Below, one piece after another: positions 1-10,504 of a stretch of 64,000 nt of DNA. The stretch is from Zobellella taiwanensis. Its GTDB lineage: Bacteria; Pseudomonadota; Gammaproteobacteria; Enterobacterales; Aeromonadaceae. The notes beneath the pieces are model-generated. The model was not told where the DNA came from. It was given only the letters and a program-made list of their open reading frames with translations, and did no database searches. The stretch is from the NCBI RefSeq assembly GCF_003012795.1, contig NZ_PXYH01000014.1, positions 1 through 64,000 of the forward strand, written 5' to 3'. Numbering within the stretch: position 1 is the stretch's first letter; each line of letters begins with the position of its first letter. The position numbers and the translations under genes are program-made.

Positions 1-127
1 GGGTTTCTTCAACAAGGGTAAGGTGTTCTATCAGGGTCATGGTCAGGCTCCTTCGGCAAGAGGTGCTGATTAGATCACAGACGATCCACCCGTTCAAATT
101 TCATTAACAAAGTATGATCCCGCCCTG
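1..127 (-). mobile_element. Probable end of an ISAs1-family insertion sequence (rest lies outside window)
   Basis: Read on the minus strand, the segment starts with CAGGGCGGGATCATAC at 127, the kind of terminus expected for an ISAs1-like element. It continues as an AT-rich leader into an ATG at 40 followed by codons for MTLIEHLTLVEET, which resembles the N-terminus of ISAs1-family transposases. Immediately right of 127 a BCCT transporter reading frame begins mid-domain, which fits an insertion into that gene. Only the first 13 codons are visible, so the family call is an inference from a short stretch; the other terminus and the target duplication are outside the window. Confidence 0.45.
2..40 (-). 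CDS. ISAs1-like transposase, N-terminal 13 codons only (runs off left edge)
   Basis: An ATG on the minus strand at 40-38 opens MTLIEHLTLVEET, then leaves the window. The LIEHL..VE start is reminiscent of the DDE_Tnp_1-associated N-terminal region of ISAs1/H-repeat transposases. An alternative plus-strand reading of the same bases is open until a stop at 71-73 but matches nothing I recognise. The short length keeps confidence low. Confidence 0.4.
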   Translation of the reverse strand, partial: MTLIEHLTLVEET

Positions 128-712
128 CCTTTGGTAGGCAGTTTTGTCGCTCGTATTTCTAAAGGAAGAACTATCAAGGAATTTATGTTGGGAGCTGTTT
201 TTATTCCCGCACTTGGATCCTTCGTCTGGTTTGCGGTAATGGGTGGCTCTGCAATACATATTATCCAGAACCTGGGTGAGGTGGCATTGGCTCAGGCCGT
301 TGAGGCCGATGTGACTTCCGCGCTCTTCAAATTCCTCGACTACTTCCCCATGAGTACTCTGTTGAGTGTTCTGGCCATGGTTCTGGTGATGGTTTTCTTT
401 GTGACATCGGCAAACTCTGCCGTGTTTGTACTGGGAATGATTAGTGAAAATGGCAATCCTAACCCCACCAGTGTGACCAAAGTTGTATGGGGAGTGGTTA
501 TCGCCGGGATTTCTATTGTTCTTATTATGACCGGTGGGCTTTCAGGTCTGCAGTCTGCCTTGGTTGCAACTGCGCTACCGCTTTCTGTGCTGATGCTGGT
601 AATGTGTTATTCCACCTATAAGGGGTTGAGTGAGGACGTGATAGCATCAGCGGATAAAAGATGTGAAACTTCTGAAGGTGTTGCTTCTCCGGCGATGGCC
701 AAGAAAGTTTGA
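128..712 (+). pseudogene. BCCT-family transporter, 3' fragment (5' end lost at IS junction)
   Basis: The frame encodes the last third of a betaine/choline/carnitine transporter. It starts at PLVGSFVARISKGRTIKEF, the loop and helix that in intact BCCT proteins follows the conserved tryptophan-rich segment at about two thirds of the protein. Three or four more hydrophobic helices and a hydrophilic tail follow. The roughly 350 residues that should precede are missing; an in-frame stop sits at 71-73. The TTG at 131 could initiate a short product, but no ribosome site is seen. Base composition is visibly more AT-rich than the neighbouring genes, so the gene may have been acquired horizontally before being broken. 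It is followed by a strong terminator. Confidence 0.75.
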
Positions 713-765
713 ACATGGGCTTGTTGCTTATGTAAATGAAGCTTGATTCATTTTCGAATCCTCGC

Positions 766-806
766 AAAAGGTGCCGCTTCTATATTGAAGCGGCACCTTT
801 ATTTTT
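766..806. terminator. Intrinsic terminator between BCCT remnant and zntB
   Basis: A 14-bp perfect stem (767-780 with 787-800, loop of six) is followed by ATTTTT on the plus strand and TTTT on the minus strand. It can therefore serve both converging genes. Confidence 0.85.
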
Positions 807-815
807 AGGATTCGC

Positions 816-1787
816 TTACCACCAGCGGTTGCGCCGCAGCCACACCGCCAGGCCGGCGCCCAGGGCCAGCAGGCTCAGGCAGAAAATCCAGAAGGCGGCG
901 GGGTGATTGGCCCCCGGCATGCCGCCCAGGTTGATGCCGAACAGGCCGGTGAGAAAGCTGGCGGGCAGAAACATCAGTGCCATGATCGACATCTGGTAGG
1001 CGCGCTGGTTGGTGGCTTCGGTCATCAGGTTATTGACCTCGTCCGCCAGCACGGCGGTGCGGGCCAGGCCGGCGTCGAGATCGTCCAGCCAGCGGCGCAG
1101 CCGGTCGGCAATGTCGAGCAGGCGGCGGCGATCGTCGTCGTTGAGCCAGCCGATTTTTTCGCTGGCCAGCCGGGCGATCAGATCCCGCTGGGGGGAAAGA
1201 TAGCGGCGCACCAAAATCAGCTGCTTGCGAATGCGGCCCAGCCGGCCGTTGGTGGGCAGCTCCCGCATCAGGATCTGCTCTTCCAGCTCCAGGATCTGAT
1301 CGTGCAGATCTTCCACAAACTCGCCAGCCCGGTCGGTGAGGGCGTCGCACATCTCCACCAGCCAGTCGCCCAGGGTGACCTGTTCATCGCTGCTGCCCAG
1401 CAGCTCGTACACGTCCTGTTCCGACAGCAGCGGCCGGTGCCGGCTGCTGATAATAAGCGAGGGCGTGATGTAGATGCGCAGCGCCACCATTTCTTCCGGG
1501 CTGTTGCCCTGGTTGTGGTTGATGCCGCGCAGGGTCAGCAGCAGGTTGTCGCCCTGGCGTACCAGCTTGGGCCGGCTGCTCTGGCCCAGCAGCGCCTCGC
1601 GGGCGGCCTCGCTGACCAGCTCGGAATTACGCAGCCAGTCGGCGGCCTGGGGCTGCTCGTAGTCCAGATGCAGCCACACCGGCGCCGCCGTGGTGGCCGG
1701 CAGCTCGGCCTCCGCCGGCAAGGGTTCCAGCCCGCCCTTGCTGCTGAGCTGCAGGCGGTAAATGCATTGTTCCGGCAATGGTTCCAT
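816..1787 (-). CDS. zntB: Zinc transporter ZntB (CorA superfamily)
   Basis: CorA-type metal channel/transporter of 323 residues, the usual ZntB length. The first ~260 residues form the cytoplasmic funnel with a long charged helix. Two transmembrane helices follow near residues 264-283 and 298-316, with the signature loop reading FGINLGG at about 283-289 (GIN in place of the GMN of CorA Mg channels, as seen in ZntB). The C-terminus is the basic RRNRWW expected on the cytosolic side. A good ribosome site (GGGAGAAAG) precedes the ATG at 1787. ZntB homologues move zinc across the inner membrane. The gene stands alone, convergent with the BCCT remnant and divergent from the ABC exporter. Confidence 0.88.
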   Translation of the reverse strand: MEPLPEQCIYRLQLSSKGGLEPLPAEAELPATTAAPVWLHLDYEQPQAADWLRNSELVSEAAREALLGQSSRPKLVRQGDNLLLTLRGINHNQGNSPEEMVALRIYITPSLIISSRHRPLLSEQDVYELLGSSDEQVTLGDWLVEMCDALTDRAGEFVEDLHDQILELEEQILMRELPTNGRLGRIRKQLILVRRYLSPQRDLIARLASEKIGWLNDDDRRRLLDIADRLRRWLDDLDAGLARTAVLADEVNNLMTEATNQRAYQMSIMALMFLPASFLTGLFGINLGGMPGANHPAAFWIFCLSLLALGAGLAVWLRRNRWW

Positions 1788-1938
1788 CGGCCTTTCTCCC
1801 TACCTGTGAAAGGTTCAGCTTATCGCAAGGTAAAGGCGGGTTCATGCGAAGCTTAACATTTTTGCCAAGGGGGATGCGGCTGCCTGCTGCGTCAAAGGGG
1901 AGTATGATGACGCTCATTCTCCCGCAACAGACTGAATT

Positions 1939-3732
1939 ATGCGCCGAAGCTCCTGGCATCCGGAGATGGATGATGCCGCCATCAATGTCCGTACCCTGAA
2001 AACCCTGATCCCCTACCTGCTGGACTACAAGGGCCGTATCGCCCTGGCCCTGTGCTGCCTGGTGGCGGCCAAGCTGGCCAGCGTGGGGTTGCCCTTTATT
2101 CTCAAGCACATTGTCGATGGCATGGACACCGCCGTCAGCACGGTAGTGGCGCTGCCCCTGGGGCTGCTGCTGGCCTACGGCACGGTGCGCTTTGCCAACG
2201 TGCTGTTTGGGGAAATTCGCGACGCCCTGTTTGGCCGGGTGACCGAGCGGGCCATGCGCCGCATTGGCCTGAGTGTGTTCAATCACCTGCACCGGCTTGA
2301 GCTGGACTTTCACCTCAACCGCAGCACCGGCGGCCTGTCCCGGGACATAGAGCGGGGGGTGACCGGGGTGGGCTTTTTGCTGCGCTTTATGGTGTTCAAC
2401 ATTGTGCCCACCCTGCTGGAAATTGGTCTGGTCACGGCGCTGCTGCTGATCAACTACTCGGTGTGGTTTGCGCTTATTACTCTGGGGGCGGTGGTGGTGT
2501 ACGTGGCCTGGTCGGTGGTGGCCACCGACTGGCGCACCGGCTTTGTGCGCGCCGCCAACAAGGCCGACTCGCAAACCCACAGCCGGGCGGTGGACAGCCT
2601 GCTCAACTTTGAAACGGTCAAATACTTCAACAACGAGCAGTACGAGGCGGGCCGGTACGACGACGATCTGGCCGAGTGGGAGCGGGCCCGGCGCAACAAC
2701 CGGCTCAGCCTGTTTGCCCTGAACGGTGGTCAGGCGCTGATCATCGCCCTGGCCATGACCGCCATGATGATACTGGCCGGCCAGCAGGTGGTGGCGGGCA
2801 CCATGACATTGGGCGACTTTGTGCTGATCAACGCCTTTATGATGCAGTTGTTTCTGCCGCTGAATTTTCTCGGTTTTGTGTACCGGGAGATGAAAGGTTC
2901 ATTGGCCAACATCGAGCGGCTGTTTGCCCTGCTGCGCCGCCGGCCGCAGATCAAGGATGCGGAAAATGCCCCTGAGCTTGAAGTAACCCGGGGAGAAATC
3001 GAGTTTCGCCACGTTAGCTTTGGCTACCGGCCCGACCGGCAAATTCTGCACGATCTCAGCTTTACCCTTCAGCCCCGGCAAAAGCTGGCGGTGGTGGGGG
3101 CCAGCGGCTCGGGCAAGTCCACCCTGGTCAAGCTGCTGTTTCGCTTTTACGAGGTGAACGAGGGCGCCATTCTGATCGACGGGCAGGATATTCGGCAGGT
3201 GAGCCAGGCGTCCCTGCGCCGGGCCATTGGCATAGTGCCGCAAGATACGGTGCTGTTTAACGCCTCCATCTACGACAACATTCGCTACGGCCGCATCGAC
3301 GCCAGCGAAAGCGAAGTGAACGAGGCCATTCGCCTCGCCCACCTCAGCGACTTTATTGCCAGCTTGCCGGAAGGCAGCGCCACCCTGGTGGGGGAGCGGG
3401 GGCTGAAACTGAGCGGCGGCGAAAAACAGCGGGTGGCCATTGCCCGCACCATTTTAAAGCGGCCGCCGATACTGGTGTTCGACGAGGCCACCTCGTCGCT
3501 GGACAGCCGCTCCGAGCGCAGCATATTGCAGGCCATTCGCGAGGTGTCCCGGGGCCAGAGCAGCCTGGTGATCGCCCACCGGCTGTCCACCATAGTGGAC
3601 GCCGACCATATTCTGGTGATGCAGGACGGCCGCATCGCCGAGCAGGGCAACCACGAGCAGTTGCTGGCAAAAGAGGGTCTGTATGCCCAGCTGTGGCGGC
3701 TGCAACAGAAACAACAGGAGCAACCGGCATGA
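1939..3732 (+). CDS. Atm1/HMT1-type ABC transporter, fused permease and ATPase
   Basis: A half-size exporter of 597 residues: an N-terminal six-helix membrane domain (about 20-310) followed by an ATPase domain. In the ATPase domain I see Walker [10 protein letters not shown] near residue 386, signature [13 protein letters not shown] near 490 and Walker [13 protein letters not shown] near 511. The membrane domain resembles the ATM1/HMT1 family, which exports glutathione or metal-glutathione conjugates from the cytosol; the substrate here is inferred. Two starts are possible, 1939 or 1966 (nine codons later); neither has a strong ribosome site. The stop overlaps the start of the next gene, so the two are probably co-translated. 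Confidence 0.85.
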   Translation: MRRSSWHPEMDDAAINVRTLKTLIPYLLDYKGRIALALCCLVAAKLASVGLPFILKHIVDGMDTAVSTVVALPLGLLLAYGTVRFANVLFGEIRDALFGRVTERAMRRIGLSVFNHLHRLELDFHLNRSTGGLSRDIERGVTGVGFLLRFMVFNIVPTLLEIGLVTALLLINYSVWFALITLGAVVVYVAWSVVATDWRTGFVRAANKADSQTHSRAVDSLLNFETVKYFNNEQYEAGRYDDDLAEWERARRNNRLSLFALNGGQALIIALAMTAMMILAGQQVVAGTMTLGDFVLINAFMMQLFLPLNFLGFVYREMKGSLANIERLFALLRRRPQIKDAENAPELEVTRGEIEFRHVSFGYRPDRQILHDLSFTLQPRQKLAVVGASGSGKSTLVKLLFRFYEVNEGAILIDGQDIRQVSQASLRRAIGIVPQDTVLFNASIYDNIRYGRIDASESEVNEAIRLAHLSDFIASLPEGSATLVGERGLKLSGGEKQRVAIARTILKRPPILVFDEATSSLDSRSERSILQAIREVSRGQSSLVIAHRLSTIVDADHILVMQDGRIAEQGNHEQLLAKEGLYAQLWRLQQKQQEQPA

Positions 3733-4034
3733 TCAAGGTCTATGCCGGGCTGGCGTTGTGGTATGCCGCCCTCAGCCTGGTCACCTTTGGCCTGTACTGG
3801 TGGGACAAGCGTGCCGCCATGCACGGTCACTGGCGGATAAGCGAGCGCACCCTGCACATGCTGGCGCTGCTGGGGGGCTGGCCCGGTGCCTGGCTGGGCC
3901 AGCACTGGCTCAGGCACAAGTCGCGCAAGCGTTCCTTCCTGTGGGTATTCTGGCTGGCGGTGGCCGCCAATCTGGGTGGCGTGAGCTGGCTGCTTGCGGT
4001 GTCGGACGGCCTGGCGGCACGGATTGCCGGATAG
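3729..4034 (+). CDS. DUF1294 small membrane protein
   Basis: A 101-residue protein with three or four hydrophobic segments and the family motif YWWDKRAA near residue 20, followed by [22 protein letters not shown], typical of DUF1294. The start is placed at the ATG of the ATGA overlap with the upstream ABC gene; upstream codons in the same frame lie wholly inside that gene. Function unknown; DUF1294 is sometimes fused to cold-shock domains, but no such domain is present here. Translational coupling suggests a role linked to the exporter. A strong terminator follows. Confidence 0.8.
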   Translation: MIKVYAGLALWYAALSLVTFGLYWWDKRAAMHGHWRISERTLHMLALLGGWPGAWLGQHWLRHKSRKRSFLWVFWLAVAANLGGVSWLLAVSDGLAARIAG

Positions 4035-4042
4035 GGCTGCAG

Positions 4043-4077
4043 ACAACAACGGCACCCTGGGGTGCCGTTGTTGTTTT
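4043..4077. terminator. Bidirectional intrinsic terminator
   Basis: A 14-bp stem (ACAACAACGGCACC and its complement) with loop CTGG is followed by TTTT. It closes the ABC/DUF1294 unit on the plus strand and abuts the stop of the minus-strand BCCT gene. Confidence 0.8.
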
Positions 4078-5290
4078 AGTTGGCCAGCTCTATCTTGCTG
4101 TAGTCGATGCGGTTGGCCTTGGGCGAGCTGGCGATGGCCAGCACGGTGTCGCGCTTGTTGACGAGGATGTAGCCGCCGCAGGCGAAAAACAGGCCGATGA
4201 CCAGGGCGCCGACCCACTGGATTTGCAGGAAATCGAGCTGGAACAGCAGGGTCAGGCCGCACAGGGCCAGCAGGTTGCCAAGGAAGTAGCGTGCCTTGCC
4301 CAGCCGGGCCACGGTGAGGTTGAGGTTGTCGGTATACAGCCGGATCAGCGAGTCGAGCGAATTGATCACCATGGTGATGCCCACCGCCACCATGGCCCAG
4401 TTGTAGAAGCCTGTCGTGGTCAGGCCATGGTCGTGGAAGTAGTAGAGCACGCTGAACCAGGTGGCGATGGCCATGGACGGAAACGCCAGCATGGCCGCCA
4501 GCAACTGCCAGGTGCGCAGGCCGCCGACGAAGCGGGCGGTGAACTGGCCGATCATGATGCTCCAGGAGAACCACCAGAACAGGTAGAACTCGTGATAGTC
4601 ATTGAGCGGCAGCACAAAGCGGTGGATGTTGCCGAAGTAGTCGCCCACCAGGGCAAAGGTGGCGGCGAACTCGCCGATACCGCCGTTGCCGGCAAAGGCA
4701 CCGACCCACATCAGGGCGATCAGGCCGATAAACAGCCAGCTGGTGCCCAGGCTCAGGATTTTTACATAGCGCAGGCTGGTGCTGGAGTAGACGGAAGCGG
4801 CAATGACCAGCAGTACCACCAGGTAGAAACCGGCCACTATGGTTTCGCCGTCGCCCAGTCCGGGTACATACCAGGGCAGGTTGCTCAGCAGCAGGAAGGC
4901 GGTAAAGGCACAGGTGCCGATGATCACCACATTGTTGATCAGCTTGACCAAGGGCAGCTCGAAAAAGCCGACCCTGGGCTCGATCACGCAGAAATAAAAG
5001 CAGGTGACGAAGTAGAAACCCCAGATCAAAAAACCCCAGAAACCGAACTCGATGGCCAGCGGGTTGGCAAAGCCGTATTCCGGGCTGGCGGTGAGATCCG
5101 CATAGCCGGCAAACTCGGTGAGCGGGAACATGATCAGCCCCACATCCAGGCCGGAGGTAAACAGGATGGCGATAAAGGTGAAGGTGCGCACCGGGGTCAC
5201 GCCGATACAGCGGATATTGCCCCATTTATAGAGGATCAGGGCGATGGCGGCGAAAGTGAACAGGATCCCTGCGGACAGTAGAGCGGTCAT
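4076..5290 (-). CDS. BCCT-like (choline/betaine) transporter, short form
   Basis: A 404-residue membrane protein with about ten hydrophobic helices. The segment WWFSWSIMIGQFTARFVGG near residues 240-258 aligns with the conserved helix-8 region of BCCT carriers, but the usual RISRGRT loop is replaced by RFVGGLRTW. The protein is also about 100-250 residues shorter than classical BetT. It lies 350 bp downstream of betA, on the same strand, so it likely imports choline or betaine for the adjacent enzymes; substrate is inferred from context. Start at 5290 is supported by GGAGGGG seven to ten bases upstream. Could alternatively be called an uncharacterised BCCT-related carrier. Confidence 0.7.
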   Translation of the reverse strand: MTALLSAGILFTFAAIALILYKWGNIRCIGVTPVRTFTFIAILFTSGLDVGLIMFPLTEFAGYADLTASPEYGFANPLAIEFGFWGFLIWGFYFVTCFYFCVIEPRVGFFELPLVKLINNVVIIGTCAFTAFLLLSNLPWYVPGLGDGETIVAGFYLVVLLVIAASVYSSTSLRYVKILSLGTSWLFIGLIALMWVGAFAGNGGIGEFAATFALVGDYFGNIHRFVLPLNDYHEFYLFWWFSWSIMIGQFTARFVGGLRTWQLLAAMLAFPSMAIATWFSVLYYFHDHGLTTTGFYNWAMVAVGITMVINSLDSLIRLYTDNLNLTVARLGKARYFLGNLLALCGLTLLFQLDFLQIQWVGALVIGLFFACGGYILVNKRDTVLAIASSPKANRIDYSKIELAN

Positions 5291-5642
5291 GCGTTAACCC
5301 CTCCGTTTATTTCCATATCGATAAAAAACACGGGTACTTCTCCTTTGGTTGAACAACACAAGGAGCAGTCCACCTGCGCCCCATTGCTGGCAGAGCCGGA
5401 ATATCCGGAGGCTGGCGGGTTCAGCACGCCGACACGCTGTGAATACATCCCTGTACGCTCCGCCGCTTCGTCCCTGAAGCGGAGGGTCGGCTTAGCTGTA
5501 CCCGCCATCCTCCTCGTTCGTACTCCGAGCAACAATGTGAGACGCAAGTCAGGCCTTAAGTATCGCGGGGCCGGTGGCGGCGTGGCGCCACCGATTGCGA
5601 TAGTTAAAGACTGAAAGGACGCTCAATACTTTTCACGATTCT
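5291..5642. other. 352-bp intergenic region in the bet cluster, no credible gene
   Basis: This gap between betA and the downstream transporter contains one palindromic repeat (5413-5507) and otherwise unremarkable sequence. Two short open frames (86 and 89 codons) cross the repeat on opposite strands; neither has a ribosome site or recognisable homology, so I do not call them. I see no clear terminator, so read-through from betA into the transporter is possible. Confidence 0.6.
5413..5507. repeat. Palindromic intergenic repeat, copy 1
   Basis: Outer arms TGGCGGGT (5413-5420) and ACCCGCCA (5500-5507) are complementary. Just inside lie CAGCACGCCGAC and GTCGGCTTAGCTG, then a CATCCCTGTA.GCTC segment and an inner hairpin (CCGCTT/AAGCGG). 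The core recurs at 7351-7447 and in a variant at 44747-44825, while the outer arms differ between copies yet remain complementary. That is typical of a structured mobile or duplicated intergenic element. Confidence 0.75.
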
Positions 5643-7325
5643 TCAGACCAGATCGCGCTTGGGGCTGTTGGCCCGCTGGCGGCGCTGCCACTCTTGGTCC
5701 ATGCCCACTTCCGCTGCGGAGGCGGCCAGCGGCGCCTTGCCCCGGATCAGATCCGCGGCCCGCTCCGCCACCATGATGGTGGGAGCGTTGAGGTTGCCGT
5801 TGGGAATGGTAGGGAAGATGGACGAGTCCACCACCCGCAGGCCCGCTATGCCCCGCACTTTGGTTTCGGGGTCCACCACCGCCAGCTCGTCGGTGCCCAT
5901 GCGGCAGGAGCAGGAGGGGTGGTAGGCGCTTTCCACCGCCTGGCGCACAAAGGCATCGATTTGTTCGTCGGTGTGAATGTGTTCACCGGGCTGGATTTCC
6001 GCGTCTCGGTAGGGATCCATCGCCGGCTGATTGATGATCTCCCGGGTCAGCCGCACGCAGGCGCGAAAGCCCTCGCGGTCGTCTTCGTGCTCCAGGTAAT
6101 TAAAGCGAATGCGCGGCGCCATGCCGGGATCGGCGCTTGCCGCCTTGATATAGCCCCGGCTTTTCGGCTTGTTGTGGCCGATGTGCACCTGAAAGCCGTG
6201 GCCGTCGAAGGCCTCGCGGCCGTCGTAGCGCATGGCGGCAGGCAGAAAGTGGTATTGCAGATCCGGCCATTCCACCCCGGCCTTGGAGCGGATAAAACCG
6301 CAGGACTCGAAGTGGTTGGTGGCGCCCAGGCCGTCTTTTTTCAGCAGCCAGCGGCTGCCGATCAGGAACTTGTTCCACAGATCCAGCTTGCCGTTGAGGG
6401 AGATGGGCTGTTTGCAGCGGAACTGGAAATAGAACTCCAGGTGATCCTGCAGGTTCTCGCCTACCCCGGGCAGCTCGTGCTTCTGCTCGATACCGGCCGC
6501 GGCCAAGGTCTCTTTGGCGCCGATGCCGGAGAGCTGCAGCAGGTGCGGCGAGCCGACGGAGCCGGCACTGAGAATGACCTCCTTGCTTACCCGCACTTCC
6601 TGTACCCGGCCGTTGCGCTCATAGCGCACGCCCACCGCCTGTTTGCCCTCCAGCAGCACCTTGTGTACCAGGGCGTGGGTGACCACGGTCAGGTTGGGGC
6701 GGCCCATGGCCGGGCGCAGGTAGGCGTTGGCGGTAGACCAGCGGCGGCCGTTTTTCACCGTCATGTGCATGGGGCCAAAGCCTTCCTGCTGGCGGCCGTT
6801 GTAGTCGGGGGTGTGGAAGTAACCGGCTTCCACCCCGGCGTCCACAAAGGCCTGGTACAGGGGGTTTTGCATCCGGTTGCCGTTGTTGACCCCGAGCGGC
6901 CCCTGGTCGCCGCGGTAGTCGTCGCCGCCAAAGGCCCAGCTTTCGGCCTTCTTGAAATAGGGCAGGCAGTGGGCGTAGTCCCAGCCCTCGGCGCCGTGCT
7001 GTTGCCATTCGTCGAAGTCGCGGGCGTGGCCGCGCACATAGACCATGCCGTTGATGGAGGAAGAGCCGCCCAGCACCTTGCCGCGCGGGCAGTGCATGCG
7101 GCGGTTGTCCAGGAAGGGCTCGGGCTCGGTCTCGAACTGCCAGGCGTACTTCTTGGTGTTCATGGGAATGGACAGGGCGGTGGGCATCTGGATGAAGATG
7201 CTTTTGTCGCTGCCGCCGGTTTCCAGTAGCAGCACGGTGTGCTGGCCGTCCTCGGTGAGGCGGTTGGCAAGCACGCAGCCGGCGGAGCCCGCGCCCACGA
7301 TGATATAGTCGAATTGGTTTTGCAT
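5643..7325 (-). CDS. betA: Choline dehydrogenase BetA
   Basis: FAD-dependent GMC oxidoreductase that oxidises choline to betaine aldehyde at the membrane face. 560 residues with the start at 7325 ([16 protein letters not shown]), preceded by GAGGTAACGC; an upstream in-frame start would add 16 residues inside a palindromic repeat and is rejected. The N-terminal FAD fold is GAGSAG near residues 10-15, the GMC signature [19 protein letters not shown] lies near 80-100, and the active-site histidine motif [10 protein letters not shown] is near 465. Order betI-betB-betA is the same as in Escherichia coli. The downstream BCCT gene probably supplies its substrate. Confidence 0.93.
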   Translation of the reverse strand: MQNQFDYIIVGAGSAGCVLANRLTEDGQHTVLLLETGGSDKSIFIQMPTALSIPMNTKKYAWQFETEPEPFLDNRRMHCPRGKVLGGSSSINGMVYVRGHARDFDEWQQHGAEGWDYAHCLPYFKKAESWAFGGDDYRGDQGPLGVNNGNRMQNPLYQAFVDAGVEAGYFHTPDYNGRQQEGFGPMHMTVKNGRRWSTANAYLRPAMGRPNLTVVTHALVHKVLLEGKQAVGVRYERNGRVQEVRVSKEVILSAGSVGSPHLLQLSGIGAKETLAAAGIEQKHELPGVGENLQDHLEFYFQFRCKQPISLNGKLDLWNKFLIGSRWLLKKDGLGATNHFESCGFIRSKAGVEWPDLQYHFLPAAMRYDGREAFDGHGFQVHIGHNKPKSRGYIKAASADPGMAPRIRFNYLEHEDDREGFRACVRLTREIINQPAMDPYRDAEIQPGEHIHTDEQIDAFVRQAVESAYHPSCSCRMGTDELAVVDPETKVRGIAGLRVVDSSIFPTIPNGNLNAPTIMVAERAADLIRGKAPLAASAAEVGMDQEWQRRQRANSPKRDLV

Positions 7326-7350
7326 TGCGTTACCTCGAATCGCTCGGTAC

Positions 7351-7447
7351 CGGAAGGCACAGCACGCCGACACGCTACAAGTTCATCCCTGTAAGCTCGG
7401 ACATGCCATCCATGGCATGTCACGGTCGGCTTGGCTGACGCCTTCCG
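7351..7447. repeat. Palindromic intergenic repeat, copy 2
   Basis: Outer arms CGGAAGGC (7351-7358) and GCCTTCCG (7440-7447) are complementary. The core CAGCACGCCGACACGCT, CATCCCTGTA.GCTC and GGTCGGCTTGGCTG matches copy 1; the inner hairpin here is ACATGCC/GGCATGT. It sits immediately upstream of the betA ribosome site, so it could influence mRNA stability or translation within the operon. Confidence 0.75.
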
Positions 7448-7501
7448 TCACCTTATATCGCTGATCGTCTCCGCCTTCGCGGGTATGACGTTGTCGGTGT
7501 C

Positions 7502-7571
7502 ACTCCCGCGCAGGCGGGAGTCCAGTGGCCGGCGGCTTCCCTGGTCGACTGAAGTCGACCCTACGGGCCAC
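7502..7571. repeat. REP-like hairpins between betB and betA
   Basis: Two hairpins lie side by side: ACTCCCGC/GCGGGAGT (7502-7521), and a second with outer GTGGCC/GGCCAC (7525-7570) around an inner GGTCGACT/AGTCGACC. Similar sequences are widely scattered in intergenic DNA of proteobacteria. Here they directly follow the betB stop (minus strand) and may stabilise or attenuate the operon message. Confidence 0.55.
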
Positions 7572-7574
7572 CTG

Positions 7575-9028
<1,454 letters not shown>

Positions 9029-9038
<10 letters not shown>

Positions 9039-9634
9039 GCGTTGACTCCGTCATGCTGTAACAGGTTGTCGATAAAGGTTTTGCACAGGGCTTCGGCGTG
9101 GCGGAAGTCGGCTTCCGGCGATTCGCTCAGGGCACTGCGCAGCCAGAAGCCGTCGATCAGGGCGGCGGTCTGGCGGGCGGCGTCGGCAGCCTGGTCCGGT
9201 GTCATTACCCGGCGGAAGGAATAGCGCAGGTTGCTGAGCAGCCGCTGGTTGTTGATGTGCTGTAGCCGGGCCAGGCCGGGATCGTGCATGGCCTGGGCCC
9301 AGAAGCTGAGCCAGGTTTTGGTGGCCGGGCGCGAGCGCTGAAACTCGGTAAAGTTGGCTTCCACTATCATCATCAGCCGTTGGCGCGGGCTCATGGGGCC
9401 ACCGGCGGTTTTGGCCAGCAGCGCCCGTTTCAGCTCTTCCAGCAACTGTTTGACCGTCGCTTCAATCAGCCCCTGCTTGCCGCCGAAGTAGTGGCTGATG
9501 ATGCCCGACGACATACCCGCCAGCCGGCTGATGCTGTTGATGGTGGTGTTCTGCAAACCGTACTCGGCCACCGAGGCCAGGGTGGCCTCGATCAACTGCT
9601 GTTTGCGTGTTTCCTGTATTCCGACGATAGGCAT
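9029..9634 (-). CDS. betI: Choline-responsive repressor BetI (TetR family)
   Basis: 201 residues: an N-terminal TetR helix-turn-helix (about 8-55) with the conserved [17 protein letters not shown] motif, then an all-helical ligand domain ending near 195. It is the first gene of the betI-betB-betA series, the arrangement in which BetI represses the operon until choline is present. The initiator ([15 protein letters not shown]) aligns with E. coli BetI (MPKLGMQSIRRRQLI). No Shine-Dalgarno sequence is visible before the ATG at 9634; instead a probable BetI operator overlaps that position, so occupancy of the site could block both transcription and initiation. Confidence 0.9.
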
Positions 9635-9636
9635 AA

Positions 9637-9662
9637 TTTGATTGATTGACTGTTCAATTAAT
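9637..9662. promoter_or_regulatory. Probable BetI operator
   Basis: TTGATTGACTGTTCAAT is centred 13 bases upstream of the betI start. It closely resembles the E. coli bet operator core TTGATTGGACGTTCAAT. The pattern is seen in the sequence; the binding claim is an inference from the family. Confidence 0.6.
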
Positions 9663-10035
9663 AAAAAGCCTAAATGTTAGTGCTGGAATGATCAAGTGCT
9701 TTTGTTTTTTGCTGTCCCAGTATAAATATGGTGTTTTTTGCTTTTATATGTGTTTTTTAGGGTTTTTTTGAGGATTTATCGGTGATTTTTGAAAGGTTTT
9801 TTGGAAGGAGTCTACTGAGTTATTCGGGACTTTAAGCTGTTTATTGTATCGCTCACTAACTAAATGTTGGGGTGGAATGGGTTGCCGGCTGGAGCCTGTG
9901 AAGGGGGAAGTGAAACTTTCCGTTTGAAGCTCTATTTACCCCCTTGGTGGTGGATCCGGGGCAGGCTCTGTAATATCGTTAAGCGCTAATTAAAACGGCT
10001 GACGTTTGAGCAGCCTCATACCAAGGAGCACAGCA
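9663..10035. other. AT-rich divergent intergenic region, betI | cytochrome c'
   Basis: About 370 bp, unusually AT-rich for this chromosome, with poly-T tracts around 9700-9810. It must hold the bet promoter (minus) and the cytochrome c' promoter (plus). I see no open frame with a ribosome site and no RNA gene I can name. Confidence 0.5.
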
Positions 10036-10497
10036 ATGTTGAAAAAACGCCTGATCCTCGCCGCCGTCACCGGCCTGTTTGCCACCACTGTGGCTGCCCA
10101 GGCCAACCTGTTCAAGCCGGACGATGCGGTCAAATACCGCCAGTCCATCTATCAGGTGATGAGCGCCCAGACCAGCGTCATGGGAGCCATGGTCAAGGGC
10201 GAGGTCGACTTTGATGCCGCTGCCCTGCACCAGCGGGCCCTGAACCTGGGTAATGCCGCCAGCCTGCTGGGGGATACCTACTTCCCCGAAACCCGGGGCG
10301 AATCCACCAGCAACCTGCTCGACAAGGCGTGGGACGACATGGACGGCTTCCAGGCCAAGGGCCAGGCCTTTGGTTCTGCCCTGCAGGATCTGATTGCCGT
10401 GTCCGGTGAAGCGGATTTCGACGCCGCCAAGGCCCGTCCCGTGGTGACCAAGGTGCTGCAAAGCTGCAAAAGCTGCCACGACGACTACCGCAAGTAA
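10036..10497 (+). CDS. Cytochrome c' / c556, periplasmic
   Basis: 153-residue precursor: a signal peptide (MLKKRLILAAVTGLFATTVAAQA, cut near residue 23) is followed by a four-helix-bundle cytochrome c'. The single haem site is at the very C-terminus, CKSCH, as in this class. Start at 10036 is chosen because AAGGAG precedes it by eight bases and it yields a proper signal peptide; an upstream in-frame start would extend the N-terminus by ten residues. Class-II cytochromes bind NO or CO or shuttle electrons. The convergent cytochrome b gene next door is the usual partner and may deliver electrons to it. Confidence 0.9.
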   Translation: MLKKRLILAAVTGLFATTVAAQANLFKPDDAVKYRQSIYQVMSAQTSVMGAMVKGEVDFDAAALHQRALNLGNAASLLGDTYFPETRGESTSNLLDKAWDDMDGFQAKGQAFGSALQDLIAVSGEADFDAAKARPVVTKVLQSCKSCHDDYRK

Positions 10498-10504
10498 GCG
10501 ATAC

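Noticed and set aside
5287-5614. Two short frames (86 and 89 codons) between betA and the BCCT-like gene
   Set aside because: They cross a palindromic repeat on opposite strands and lack ribosome sites or homology.
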